A stretch of DNA of 64,000 nt from NCBI GenBank assembly GCA_913061515.1, contig CAJXSF010000005.1:1-64000 (forward strand), given 5' to 3'. Under the pieces are notes generated by a model. It worked only from the letters and a program-made list of their open reading frames with translations, was not told the origin of the DNA and did not search any database. Position 1 is the first letter of the stretch, and every line of letters begins with the position of its first letter. The position numbers were made by a program, and so were the translations under genes. Below are positions 38,600-47,775 of the stretch, piece by piece. This stretch comes from an uncultured Gammaproteobacteria bacterium (GTDB lineage Bacteria; Pseudomonadota; Gammaproteobacteria; Pseudomonadales; Pseudohongiellaceae).

Positions 38600-39093
38600 G
38601 CTTCTAGCTGAAAATTGTCAGCGTTGTGCTCTAAACTCAAGAGCGTTTCTTTCGCGGCTAAACCACCACCAAAACCAGTTAACTTTCCAGTGCTGCCAAT
38701 GACGCGGTGACAAGGAATGATGATGGGAATTGGATTTTGCCCGTTGGCGGCACCCACTGCGCGCGAGGCTTTGGGTTTGCCAATCTGCTGCGCAATCTCC
38801 CCATAACTACAAGTTTTACCGTAGGGGATACTGCGCAATGCCTGCCAAACCGATTGTTGAAAATCAGTGCCTTGTGGGGCAAGTGCAAGGTCGAATGTTT
38901 TTAACTCGCCAGCGAAATAAGCTGCCAGTTGTTTCTTGACCTCGATAAATTTTGCATCATCTCGTATCCAGTCGTCTTCATGCCGGGTGCGGGCCCTACC
39001 CTCTGGGAAGCCAATGATCTGCAAATTGCAGCCATCGCCGGCTAATAATAAGTCACCAACAGGCGAAGGGCAGTAGCTGTAGAATGTTGTCAT
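38596..39093 (-). CDS. ogt: Methylated-DNA--protein-cysteine methyltransferase
   Basis: A 165-residue suicide enzyme that removes methyl groups from O6-methylguanine. The active-site motif PCHRVIG (IIIPCHRVIGSTGKLTGF) and the helix-turn-helix YGEIAQQIGKPKASRAVG are intact. The ATG giving MTTFYSYCPSPVGDLL is chosen because GTGGAG lies 8 bases upstream. A GTG four codons earlier overlaps the preceding stop. It follows the Ada-AlkA fusion gene immediately, so both repair activities are coexpressed. Confidence 0.95.
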   Translation of the reverse strand: MTTFYSYCPSPVGDLLLAGDGCNLQIIGFPEGRARTRHEDDWIRDDAKFIEVKKQLAAYFAGELKTFDLALAPQGTDFQQSVWQALRSIPYGKTCSYGEIAQQIGKPKASRAVGAANGQNPIPIIIPCHRVIGSTGKLTGFGGGLAAKETLLSLEHNADNFQLEA

Positions 39094-39104
39094 TATTGTC
39101 TCCA

Positions 39105-40571
39105 CTATTTTTTCATTCGTAGCGCGTAATCACGCCACAGTAACATTACGGCATAGGCGCGCCATGGTCGCCAACGTTGCGATATTTCTAAAAGTTGTTT
39201 TGGGGTGAGTGGCACTTCTTTTCCCGCTGCCGCGCGCAACAAAATAAGATCCGCGTGAGGGAAAGCATCGGGATCGTTGAGCGCCCGTAACGCAATATAT
39301 TGTGCAGTCCATGGGCCGATGCCAGGGATTTGTGTGCTGCGTTCCACAAACTCGTCACTGCTCATTGAGCCATCGAATCGCAATTCCTGATTTTCAACGG
39401 CTTGCGCCATAGCTTTGATTGAGGCAACTCGCCGCGTGGTAATCCCCAAACCGTCTAAAGAGCTTGTCAGTATTTGTTTGGGGGTTGGAAAGATGACCTG
39501 CAAATCGCTGCAATGCTTATTGCTATAAACACTGCCGCAACGTTGCGCCAAGCGAGAGACTAGCGTCGTCGCCCCTTTGACAGAGACTTGTTGACCTACA
39601 ATGGCACGCACGCCCACTTCAAAACCATCCCATGCTACTGGCACGCGAATACCTGAATGTTGTTCTATCAGTGTTTGCAGCAATGGGTCTTTGCTTAAAT
39701 ACGCTTCGATCTCGGTGCTGACAGCCTTGAGATCAAACATCACTCGTACGCGTTCGACTATTTGATAGAGATCGCGAGTTTGTGCACAAAAAATTGTGAG
39801 AAGCGCAGTATTGGTGTTTTCTAGAAACTCGACTTTGATCTCACCGGTTTCTTCACCCAAGGCAATAGTTCGGTGATAGGTGTTACCGTCTACCTTCTCT
39901 ACACCGGGTATCGAGCGAGCCGCTAGGTATTCGAGCATCGCGCGCCAGTTAAATGGTGGGCGGTAATTTAACCGTATTTGTATTCCATCTGAGTGCTTTG
40001 TTTGCACAAGAGCGCGCTGTTTACGCAAGGCAAGCGGCGGGCATTGGTAGGTTTGTTGAAAGACGGCATTGAAACGGCGCACACTCGAAAAACCAGCTGC
40101 ATAGCAAACTTCGGCCATGGGCATGTGGGTTTCATCGATGAGCTTCTTGGCAAAGTGAAGGCGTTGGGTATTGGCCACTGCAATGGGTGTGACGCCAAGA
40201 TGTTGTTGAAACAAGCGGCTGAGTTGTCGAGCGCCTATGCCCAATTGCTGTGCCAGTTGGGTGACGGAACCATCGTGCATCGCGCCACGCGCTATCAGTT
40301 GCAAGGCACGCGAAACGGTATGGGAGCTACCCATCCAGGCGGGAGTGCCAGGGGAGGATTCGGGGCGGCAACGCAGGCAAGGGCGAAATCCTGCTTCAGC
40401 GGCTGCCGCTGCAGTACTGTAGAGCCGAACATTTTCTTTTTTGGGAACTCGAACTGGGCAAATGGGGCGACAATAGATCCCGGTAGTCACGACACCCACA
40501 AAGACGCGGCCGTCAAAGTGCGGATCTCGTGATTGCCTAGCCTGTTCATAGTCGTCTGGGTTCAGTAACAC
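39105..40571 (-). CDS. Ada-type methylphosphotriester sensor / AraC HTH / AlkA glycosylase fusion
   Basis: 488 residues with three modules. Residues 1-75 are the Ada N-terminal zinc domain with Cys34, Cys38, Cys65 and Cys68 (GIYCRPICP, PCLRCRP), spaced as in E. coli Ada, so it should accept methyl groups from phosphotriesters. An AraC-type helix-turn-helix (QLAQQLGIGARQLSRLF...VCYAAGFSSVRRFNAVF) follows. The C-terminal half is AlkA: an N-domain and an HhH-GPD fold with IPGIGPWTAQYIALRAL and the catalytic Asp in DPDAFPHAD. It is both transcriptional activator and 3-methyladenine glycosylase. The methyltransferase half of classical Ada is supplied by the adjacent ogt. Confidence 0.94.
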   Translation of the reverse strand: MLLNPDDYEQARQSRDPHFDGRVFVGVVTTGIYCRPICPVRVPKKENVRLYSTAAAAAEAGFRPCLRCRPESSPGTPAWMGSSHTVSRALQLIARGAMHDGSVTQLAQQLGIGARQLSRLFQQHLGVTPIAVANTQRLHFAKKLIDETHMPMAEVCYAAGFSSVRRFNAVFQQTYQCPPLALRKQRALVQTKHSDGIQIRLNYRPPFNWRAMLEYLAARSIPGVEKVDGNTYHRTIALGEETGEIKVEFLENTNTALLTIFCAQTRDLYQIVERVRVMFDLKAVSTEIEAYLSKDPLLQTLIEQHSGIRVPVAWDGFEVGVRAIVGQQVSVKGATTLVSRLAQRCGSVYSNKHCSDLQVIFPTPKQILTSSLDGLGITTRRVASIKAMAQAVENQELRFDGSMSSDEFVERSTQIPGIGPWTAQYIALRALNDPDAFPHADLILLRAAAGKEVPLTPKQLLEISQRWRPWRAYAVMLLWRDYALRMKK

Positions 40572-40691
40572 CAGTTTCTCCCAAAGGCGCTTTCGTCATT
40601 GTTGTAGCAAGTTAACATAGGTATGGGGTACTTTCTGGCCATTTTCGGACATAATTAAAACCTTTCTTATAGTTCGAAAGCTGAGTGTTTA

Positions 40692-40978
40692 CCACTAAAG
40701 TAGCTCGAGCCGAGCACTGGGTTTATGGCCTCAGGACACGCCGTGAATACGTCCGTGTAGGCTCAAGCGCCGCATCCCTGCGGCTTATGGTCCTGCTGCC
40801 CTAAACCCAGCACTCGTCTCTAACAGTGTGCCGTCTGCAGGATGGCATTGAACGTCAAAGCTCAGCTTTGAATCCCTGATCGGCGACATAAAGGCGCGGC
40901 AGGGATGCCGCGTCGAGCCCCCACGGATGGGTTCACGGCGAGTCACCGAGCAGGGAATCGAAGCTGAGCGCCAACCAC
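40692..40978 (-). repeat. Composite palindromic intergenic repeat, copy B (inverted)
   Basis: Reverse-oriented copy of the 36.3-36.6 kb repeat. On the minus strand it contains GGTTGGCGCTCAGCTTCGA, CGGCATCCCTGCCG, TCAAAGCTGAGCTTTGA, GCCGCAGGGATGCGGC and GAGCCGAGCACTGGGTTT. It fills most of the gap between the Ada-AlkA gene and the PQQ dehydrogenase (40572-41045). No gene is present in that gap. Confidence 0.9.
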
Positions 40979-40993
40979 AAACCAAAAATCAGA

Positions 40994-41027
40994 CAAAAAA
41001 AAGAGCGAAGCCAAAAGCCCCGCTCTC
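40994..41027 (-). terminator. Intrinsic terminator of the PQQ operon
   Basis: On the minus strand AGAGCG ... CGCTCT followed by a run of eight Ts, starting ~19 bases after the stop codon of the quinohemoprotein gene. The loop is 13 bases. Confidence 0.85.
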
Positions 41028-41045
41028 TTTTTCAACCAGCACCAC

Positions 41046-43253
41046 TTACTGCAAAGGTGCGCTATGCTCTGCCTCACCAGCTTCACGATCTGCGTGCGCG
41101 CGAGAGATGATGTAATGACGAACCGCATCTGGATCGGTCGCTTCCAGCGTGCCTTCGAATGACACCATGCCACCGCTTTCAAGCTCACCGCCTAGAACCA
41201 CAGAGTTCCACATTTCGCTACTCGCCAAACGCGCACTGTAACGAAGATCTGGGAACGTCCCAACGCTTGGGCTTACACCTGCTGGGCCGTGACAAACACT
41301 ACAATAACGACCATACACCTGCTCACCATGGGCAACAGTTTCAAAGTCTGCTGTCATTGGTGGTGGGTTCAAATTGCCCGTATCACTAACTTCCTCTTCT
41401 GCTAACTCAGGAGGAAGTTGTGCCGTACCGCCGCGCTTGAACACAAGCAAACGTGAATTATTGTTTGACATTGTTGTCGTCGATCCAATGGCGCCAGCCC
41501 CTATCGTTGGCAGCGCGCGTCCACCGACCAACACCGCTACGTATTGCTCACCGTCCACTGTGTAAGTAATAGGCGCCGCCACTGTAATGGCCTGTGTCAT
41601 AGCGCTCCATAACAGCTCACCCGTGTCGTCTTTATACGCGTTGAACTCACCTGAAGCATTGCCTTGGAAAACCAAACCACCTGCCGTGCTCAATACACCG
41701 GCAGCGTCTACTGACACTTCTTTCGGTACTCGCCATACTTCACGCTGCGCAACAGGATCCCACGCTAGCAAATGAGCAGAACGCACAGGCGCTTGATCAC
41801 CAGCTTCGCGCACTAATGCACCACCGGCCGCAAAGTCGGTTCCAGTGTTCCAACCAGTATCTGACACTTCGAAATTTTCTGGTGCCACGTACCCCATAAA
41901 CTGTTCTGTCGCTGGCAAATACACCAACTTAGTACGCTGACTAAACGACATTGGGTGCCAGTTGTGCCCACCTTGTGGACCCGGCTGCACAATCATAGGA
42001 ATACGTGTTTCGTCATACCGTGCTTCAGGAATCTCGACAGGACGGTCTGTCTCCAGATCAATATGCGAAGCCCAGCTTACTGGTACAAATTTCTCAGCCG
42101 TAATCAGCTGACCTGTCGCCGCATCCAACACGTAGAAGAAACCGTTCTTAGGGGCTTGCATGACAACGCGTCGTGGTTGGCCATCAATCTCTAGCGTGGT
42201 CACGATAATGTGCTGAGTTGCCGTGTAGTCCCATGTCTCACCCGGCGTGGTTTGATAGTGCCAGCGATAAGTGCCATCGTCTGGATTGATCGCCATAATT
42301 GAAGACAGGAACAAATTATCGCCGCCGCCTGGGCTTCGTAAACTCTGGTTCCAAGGAGAGCCATTACCCACACCGATATAAAGCAAATTCAAGTCGGGGT
42401 CATAGGCCATCGCATCCCATACGGTGCCGCCGCCACCTAAATTCCACCACTCGCCATTCCAAGTTTGCGCAGCCATCTCTAGTTCTGGCTGCTCGAAACC
42501 ATCGGCTGGATTGCCCGGAACTGTGTAGTAACGCCAGTTCTGCTCGCCAGTCTCTGCATCATAGGCCGTGACATAACCACGTACGCCGTACTCTGCGCCG
42601 CCGTTACCAATAAGCACTTGTCCTTTAACGATACGAGGTGCCCCTGTTATCGTATATGCCTCGCTCTCATCAACGGTCATCACACTCCACAGTTCCTCAC
42701 CGGTTGTGGAATCCAACGCAATCAACCGACCGTCGATAGTGCCAACAAATACTTTTCCTTCCCAAACAGCGACACCGCGGTTAACCACGTCGCAGCAGGC
42801 ATCCACACCTTTGGCAGGATCAACTTCAGGATTAAACGCCCATAATGGACGCCCTGTTCGCACGTCGAATGCTTTCACGTGACTCCACGCGGTACTGACA
42901 TACATCGCACCATCAACAACAATAGGTGTCGCTTCTTGCATACGACTTGTATCGATATCTGCATACCACTCCAAGCCGAGATCGCTAACGTTGTTCGTGT
43001 TGATTTGCGTCAATGGACTGAATCGAGCTTCGCCATAGTCACGCCCTGTACTCATCCAATTACCAGGCTCTTCATCGGCCGCAATAATCCGATCGGCATT
43101 AACACTCGCCGAATAGGGCAACACCATATTGCTACTTGCCGCGGCAGGCTCAGCCGCCGTATTTGTGCTAGAGGGGCTCTCCGCTGGACCACAAGCAGCA
43201 AGCAATAACGCCGCAGCCGCAAGTGTGGAAACGTGCAACAATCTCTTATTCAT
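41046..43253 (-). CDS. PQQ-dependent quinohemoprotein alcohol dehydrogenase, lipoprotein
   Basis: A protein of ~735 residues. The signal MNKRLLHVSTLAAAALLLAAC ends in a lipobox, so it is probably anchored to a membrane facing the periplasm. An eight-bladed PQQ beta-propeller follows: GVDACCDVVNRGVA has the vicinal Cys-Cys of quinoprotein alcohol dehydrogenases, and VGNGSPWNQ with GGGDNLFLSSI supplies the metal/PQQ Asn and catalytic Asp. The C-terminal ~90 residues are a cytochrome c domain with one CSVCH heme site and a distal Met candidate in GGMVSFEG. It should oxidise an alcohol and pass electrons through its own heme. The ATG is chosen six bases after AGGTG. A GTG start three codons upstream is the alternative. 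Confidence 0.9.
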   Translation of the reverse strand: MNKRLLHVSTLAAAALLLAACGPAESPSSTNTAAEPAAASSNMVLPYSASVNADRIIAADEEPGNWMSTGRDYGEARFSPLTQINTNNVSDLGLEWYADIDTSRMQEATPIVVDGAMYVSTAWSHVKAFDVRTGRPLWAFNPEVDPAKGVDACCDVVNRGVAVWEGKVFVGTIDGRLIALDSTTGEELWSVMTVDESEAYTITGAPRIVKGQVLIGNGGAEYGVRGYVTAYDAETGEQNWRYYTVPGNPADGFEQPELEMAAQTWNGEWWNLGGGGTVWDAMAYDPDLNLLYIGVGNGSPWNQSLRSPGGGDNLFLSSIMAINPDDGTYRWHYQTTPGETWDYTATQHIIVTTLEIDGQPRRVVMQAPKNGFFYVLDAATGQLITAEKFVPVSWASHIDLETDRPVEIPEARYDETRIPMIVQPGPQGGHNWHPMSFSQRTKLVYLPATEQFMGYVAPENFEVSDTGWNTGTDFAAGGALVREAGDQAPVRSAHLLAWDPVAQREVWRVPKEVSVDAAGVLSTAGGLVFQGNASGEFNAYKDDTGELLWSAMTQAITVAAPITYTVDGEQYVAVLVGGRALPTIGAGAIGSTTTMSNNNSRLLVFKRGGTAQLPPELAEEEVSDTGNLNPPPMTADFETVAHGEQVYGRYCSVCHGPAGVSPSVGTFPDLRYSARLASSEMWNSVVLGGELESGGMVSFEGTLEATDPDAVRHYIISRAHADREAGEAEHSAPLQ

Positions 43254-43291
43254 TCCTATCACCTTATTGTTTTATTAAATCGCCTGCCCAC

Positions 43292-45127
43292 TCACGGGGA
43301 CAGTTTAAATACCAGTAATGCATTACCGGGTAGTTGACCGAAAGTAGCGTATCCACTATTGACGATCATGTAGTCACCAGAAAAGACTGGGCCTACGGAA
43401 TCTATTGCTCCGCCTTTGGCAACAACACCATTGACGGTCTGAAACTCTTGCACTGTATCGTGCTCCCAAAGGAGCTCGCCTGTGCGTTGATCGTGGGCGA
43501 ACAAAAAGCCATTCAAAGCTCCCGCAACCACAATATCTGCTGACGCACTAGCCGCCGCCGAATAAGAATCCATGCAGGCACGCGCCCCTTCTTCGCAACG
43601 AACAGGTGCTTGACTATACCAGAGCTGCTCGCCAGTTTTCATATCCACAGCGTGCAAACCGGGCTTTGCTTCCATCGCGCCATCTGCTCCGCTAAACCTA
43701 TCGGAGATTGGCACAAACGCCACATCGCCCACATAGGTCATACCCCAGTGCACTCCCCCTAAGGCGCCACCACGCCCTAACCGCGTTTGCCACAGGATGG
43801 CACCGCCATTATCTGGGTCTAGCGCGTATAGAATCGCGCCTTTGCTCCCCGCAACAACAATGTCTTTGCCTGTACTCAGGGTCACTGCCATCACCGACGC
43901 GCCAATATCAAGATCGGGCCCAGCGTCTGGGCAATTTGGGTGATCTGCTGCCATCGAGCAAGCCATTGTAAAGGCATCGTCGCTCGTTGTTTGCTGCACC
44001 CAGTCCATAACCCCGGTGTCTATATCAAATGCAATAATAGAATCGCTCGTCGCACTGGCAGGCCGAGTATAGTTCTGCCCCGTTCCGGCATAAACCCTAT
44101 TACGTTTGACATCAACGGTAGGAGTATCCCAGATTGGAGCGCCAGATGGAGCATAGACGCGACGCTCTGCACTATTAATTCCGACCAGTTGAGGTTCATC
44201 CATAATATAGGTATGCCAGAGTTTTTCTCCCGTATTTAGATCAAAAGCTGCCATATTTCCGCGAAACTGACAGCATTCGTACTCAAGGTTCCCTGCAACC
44301 GCCACTTCTATGGAAGAAACAGGCACAAAAATTTTATTGCCTGACACAATCGGTGAACCGGTGCTGCGCGCTAATGGAAATGGGTCTACATCGGCATGCC
44401 AGAGGCGTTCGCCGGTAGTGGCATCGAGCACAAAGACTCGATTGGAGATATCGGCCCCCACTAATAGGGTTTTATCCAACACAGGTGAGTGCACCACACT
44501 AAGAGCACCACGCACCTCAGAGGTGGCAAGAAAGGTCCAATGGGCACAGCCGCTAGCCAAGTCCAATGCATAGACTCGGCCACTAGTACTGCCCATATAC
44601 ATCACACCATTGATAATGCTTGGCTGGGCGCGAGCGTTTGAACCCTCTTCAAACCCAAACACCCAACTGAGTTCTAAATGACTCACCGTTTGCGTAGATA
44701 TATTGCTACCGGCACTACTTTGCGCACGGGAATTCTCGAGACCATTGCCCCAACCGTTCCAGTTTGCTGCCATCGAAAGGTCTCGTGCGGGCATCGGAGC
44801 GCTGCATTGACTTAATACTTCCAGACGCTCTGAATTATAGTCGCGGCCCGACAAATACTCGGCAACAGCAATTTTCTGGCTTTCATCCAAAGATTGCCCT
44901 TGCACCCGCATCAGGCCCTCATTGAGGGCGTGATAAATACTATTGGCAGTGAATGTAGCAAGGGCACTGCGCGCAGGAGTGCGCTGATCAGTAGGCGCGG
45001 CATGACAACTAGCACAATATTGTTGGTATAACGGCTCACCCTCTTGTGCTTTAAGCGCTTGGGGTGCGAACCCGCTACTGATAATTAGAAGAAAGCTGAG
45101 TAAGCGAACACCTGCGAATTTTTTCAT
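43292..45127 (-). CDS. Cytochrome c-PQQ propeller protein, polyvinyl-alcohol-dehydrogenase-like
   Basis: 611 residues with a signal peptide (about 1-27, ending LKA). An N-terminal cytochrome c domain (YQQYCASCHAAPTDQR, one CxxCH) precedes a PQQ-type propeller with repeated Trp-rich blades (ALDLASGCAHWTF, VLDATTGERLWHADV, AFDLNTGEKLWHTYI, AVDMKTGEQLWYSQA). Heme-first order and length match the polyvinyl-alcohol dehydrogenase family, which oxidises secondary alcohols. The true substrate is open. The downstream gene has the opposite order (propeller then heme), and the 29-base gap suggests one operon. Confidence 0.84.
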   Translation of the reverse strand: MKKFAGVRLLSFLLIISSGFAPQALKAQEGEPLYQQYCASCHAAPTDQRTPARSALATFTANSIYHALNEGLMRVQGQSLDESQKIAVAEYLSGRDYNSERLEVLSQCSAPMPARDLSMAANWNGWGNGLENSRAQSSAGSNISTQTVSHLELSWVFGFEEGSNARAQPSIINGVMYMGSTSGRVYALDLASGCAHWTFLATSEVRGALSVVHSPVLDKTLLVGADISNRVFVLDATTGERLWHADVDPFPLARSTGSPIVSGNKIFVPVSSIEVAVAGNLEYECCQFRGNMAAFDLNTGEKLWHTYIMDEPQLVGINSAERRVYAPSGAPIWDTPTVDVKRNRVYAGTGQNYTRPASATSDSIIAFDIDTGVMDWVQQTTSDDAFTMACSMAADHPNCPDAGPDLDIGASVMAVTLSTGKDIVVAGSKGAILYALDPDNGGAILWQTRLGRGGALGGVHWGMTYVGDVAFVPISDRFSGADGAMEAKPGLHAVDMKTGEQLWYSQAPVRCEEGARACMDSYSAAASASADIVVAGALNGFLFAHDQRTGELLWEHDTVQEFQTVNGVVAKGGAIDSVGPVFSGDYMIVNSGYATFGQLPGNALLVFKLSP

Positions 45128-45456
45128 TATTATTCCCCGGTTCTAATACGCTATACGGCATCAGTGCTAGCAGTGGGTGCTGAGGTATTGGGCTAGCAAC
45201 ATTGGCATGCCTACCATCTATACATCCGTTTTATAGCTGGTTGAGCAAGGGTTTTCATCTTACATGAAGCCAGCACAATAGCGGAACTGGCCCATTGGCA
45301 AATACGGCAGAAACCGCCTTTTTTATAGCTCAGTGGAACCGCTCTAGTGTATAGTTAACGCACTGTTTGCTAGTTATTTCGGCGCCACTATCGTTGATCA
45401 AACTTGTGAACTAACTGTCACATGTTTCACGCCGTCATGAGATACACTAGAGCACC
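45128..45456. other. Divergent intergenic region (PQQ operon / CorA)
   Basis: About 330 bases between two divergent genes. I see no additional gene, RNA or clear palindrome. Promoters for both sides must lie here. The only purine-rich ribosome site I can read is GGGGAATAATA before the minus-strand ATG. Confidence 0.5.
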
Positions 45457-46410
45457 ATGCTAAATATTTACGACCTCAATCAAGACAAATACCTTGTAGC
45501 ACGCAACGACGAGGAAATGACTGAGCCTATGGCCCCAGCGCTATGGCTTGATCTCGTCGACCCTTCAGACGAAGAAAGACGCTTAGTTGAGGTACAAAAC
45601 AGGCAAACACTGCCCGAAACAGGCGATGTTGAAGAGATCGAGGCTAGTGCCCGTTCATATCAGGACGAAGACGGCGGCATTCACGTCCACTCCATGTTTT
45701 TACACCATGTCGAAGATCGCCCTCGCAACACGACGGTGGCATTTACTCTCACCGGTGACCAACTCATCACCCTGCGTGAGCGAGAGATCCCCGCATTCCG
45801 ACTTTTGCGTATGCGAGCAAAACGCCAAAAAGGCCTAGTACAAGATAGTGTTGCCATCCTACTTGCTCTATTCGAAATCAAAATCGATGATTTGGCTGAC
45901 ACCTTGGAAGAGGTGTACACAGGCCTTGAGAACACGAGCAATTCAGTTTTGGAAGAAAATGATAACGCCATAGAAGATGCGATAGACGAACTCGCCCGTC
46001 ATGAGGACACTAACGGTAAAGTCCGGTTGTGTTTGATGGATACACAGCGCGCCCTCACCTTTTTGTTACGTCACGGCAAACTTGCGCCAGAACATGCAGA
46101 GGTTGCTAGAGAACTCCTTCGCGACATCGAATCGTTGCTACCGCACAATAGTTTCGTTTTCGATAAGATTAACTTTTTGATGGATGCGGCACTGGGCTTT
46201 ATTAATATCCAGCAAAACCAGATCATCAAAATTTTCTCGATCGCCGCGGTGGTGTTTCTACCGCCTACGCTAGTGGCAAGCGCCTATGGCATGAACTTCG
46301 AATTTATGCCCGAACTCGATTGGTTGCTCGGTTATCCTTGGGCTATTGGCTTGATGATTCTTTCAGGTATTGCCCCGTACTGGTATTTCAAAAGCAAGGG
46401 CTGGTTATAA
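45457..46410 (+). CDS. CorA-family divalent-cation transporter
   Basis: 317 residues: a large cytoplasmic N-terminal domain rich in acidic residues and helices, then two C-terminal membrane helices. The family signature is present at the end of the first helix (ASAYGMNFEFMPEL, containing GMN), and the second helix GLMILSGIAPYWYF ends in a basic tail. It should form a pentameric Mg2+ (or Co2+/Ni2+) channel in the inner membrane. It lies between the PQQ operon and a decayed peptidase gene, and the context gives no hint about the metal. Confidence 0.92.
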   Translation: MLNIYDLNQDKYLVARNDEEMTEPMAPALWLDLVDPSDEERRLVEVQNRQTLPETGDVEEIEASARSYQDEDGGIHVHSMFLHHVEDRPRNTTVAFTLTGDQLITLREREIPAFRLLRMRAKRQKGLVQDSVAILLALFEIKIDDLADTLEEVYTGLENTSNSVLEENDNAIEDAIDELARHEDTNGKVRLCLMDTQRALTFLLRHGKLAPEHAEVARELLRDIESLLPHNSFVFDKINFLMDAALGFINIQQNQIIKIFSIAAVVFLPPTLVASAYGMNFEFMPELDWLLGYPWAIGLMILSGIAPYWYFKSKGWL

Positions 46411-46438
46411 GCCCTAAAGTTATTTGGGGGAACACAGC

Positions 46439-47725
46439 ATGCGCAAGACACTTCTTGGCCTTCTTCTCGCTGGCATGTCTGTCACGGCAATGGCATAGCA
46501 ATCTGCATTAACCCCGCAAGTACAATCTTTGGTTGATCGCGTCATGCCGCAATTCGTGGAGTGGCGCCGAGACTTTCATCAACACCCTGAACTCGGCAAC
46601 CGTGAGTTTCGTACCAGCGCCATTGTGGCGGAATACCTTGAATACCTCGGGTTTGAAGTACGCACCGAGATCGCTCACACTGGGGTAATTGGTGTTCTGC
46701 GTGGCGGCCAACCCGGACCTGTTGTCGCACTGCGCGCCGACATGGATGCCTTGCCGGTGGTCGAGCAAGTCAATCTGCCTTTTGCTTCCACCCAATGAAC
46801 TCAATACAACGGGCAAGACGTTGGCGTCATGCACGCCTGCGGCCATGATAACCATGTGGCGATACTCATGGGCGTTGCTGGAGTGCTAGCGCAAATGCAG
46901 GAAACACTGCCAGGCACAGTCTTATTCGTGTTTCAACCCGCCGAAGAAGGAGCACCAGAGGGCGAACAAGGCGGTGCTGACTTAATGTTAAAAGAAGGCG
47001 CCTTTGCAGACCCTCGCCCTGATGCGGTATTCGGCCTGCATGTCTCACCTATTCCTGTCGGCGCTATCGCCGTGCGCAAAGAGGGCATGATGGCCTCAAG
47101 CGATGAATTCAAAATCACCGTTCACGGCCAACAAACTCATGGGGCCCAGCCTTGGGCAGGCATTGACCCTATCGTAGTCGCCTCGCAGATCGTGTTGGGT
47201 TTACAAACTATTCCAAGCCGCCAACTCAATGCAACGCTGACTCCATCGATTGTAACCGTTGGGGCAATCAATGGCGGTTTGCGCAACAACATCATTCCAG
47301 AGTCGGTTGAAATGATCGGCACTATTCGCACCTTCGATGCCGACACTCGCGCCGATATCCACGAACGCGTAGCACGCACAGCAACGCAGATCGCCGCGAG
47401 TGCTGGCGCGACTGCCGATGTCAGCATCGACATTGGCTATCCCGTCACCCGCAATGACTCTGCATTGACCGAACAAATGATGCCGACTTTGCGGCGGGTA
47501 GTCGGGCAAGGCTTGGTAGAATCACCCCGGGTAACTGGGGCAGAAGATTTTTCTTATTTCGCAGAAGAAGTGCCAGGCATGTTTTTCTTTTTAGGGGTTG
47601 CGCCAGATAATCCCGAATTGGTATTTCCCAATCACTCGCCTAATTTTTTTGCAGACGAACGCGCACTGCCAATTGGTGTGCAAACAATGACAGCCTTAGC
47701 TTTAGATTTTCTTAATGGGGAATAA
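46439..47725 (+). pseudogene. M20-family amidohydrolase broken by two in-frame stop codons
   Basis: One continuous 429-codon frame that would encode a secreted M20 peptidase/amidohydrolase. The signal peptide MRKTLLGLLLAGMSVTAMA is followed at codon 20 by TAG exactly at the expected cleavage site. The protein then resumes (QSALTPQVQSLVDRVMPQF, WRRDFHQHPELGNREFRTS, ALRADMDALPVVEQ). A TGA interrupts at codon 120 (PFASTQ-stop-TQYNGQDVG). The rest is intact, with metal-site MHACGHDNHVAI, PAEEGAPEGE and VTGAEDFSYFAEEVPG. No frameshift is present. Both stops can arise from one C-to-T change (CAG to TAG, CGA to TGA). Recent pseudogene is the simplest reading; sequencing error is possible. Confidence 0.85.
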
Positions 47726-47775
47726 AGCACCGCACTAGCGCCACTTATTGCAGGCTAGTGCGGGTTAACTGTTGC

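Noticed and set aside
46796..46798. TGA in the M20 gene as selenocysteine
   Set aside because: The position is not catalytic, no SECIS-like hairpin was evident, and a TAG also interrupts the same gene, so nonsense mutation or sequencing error is simpler.
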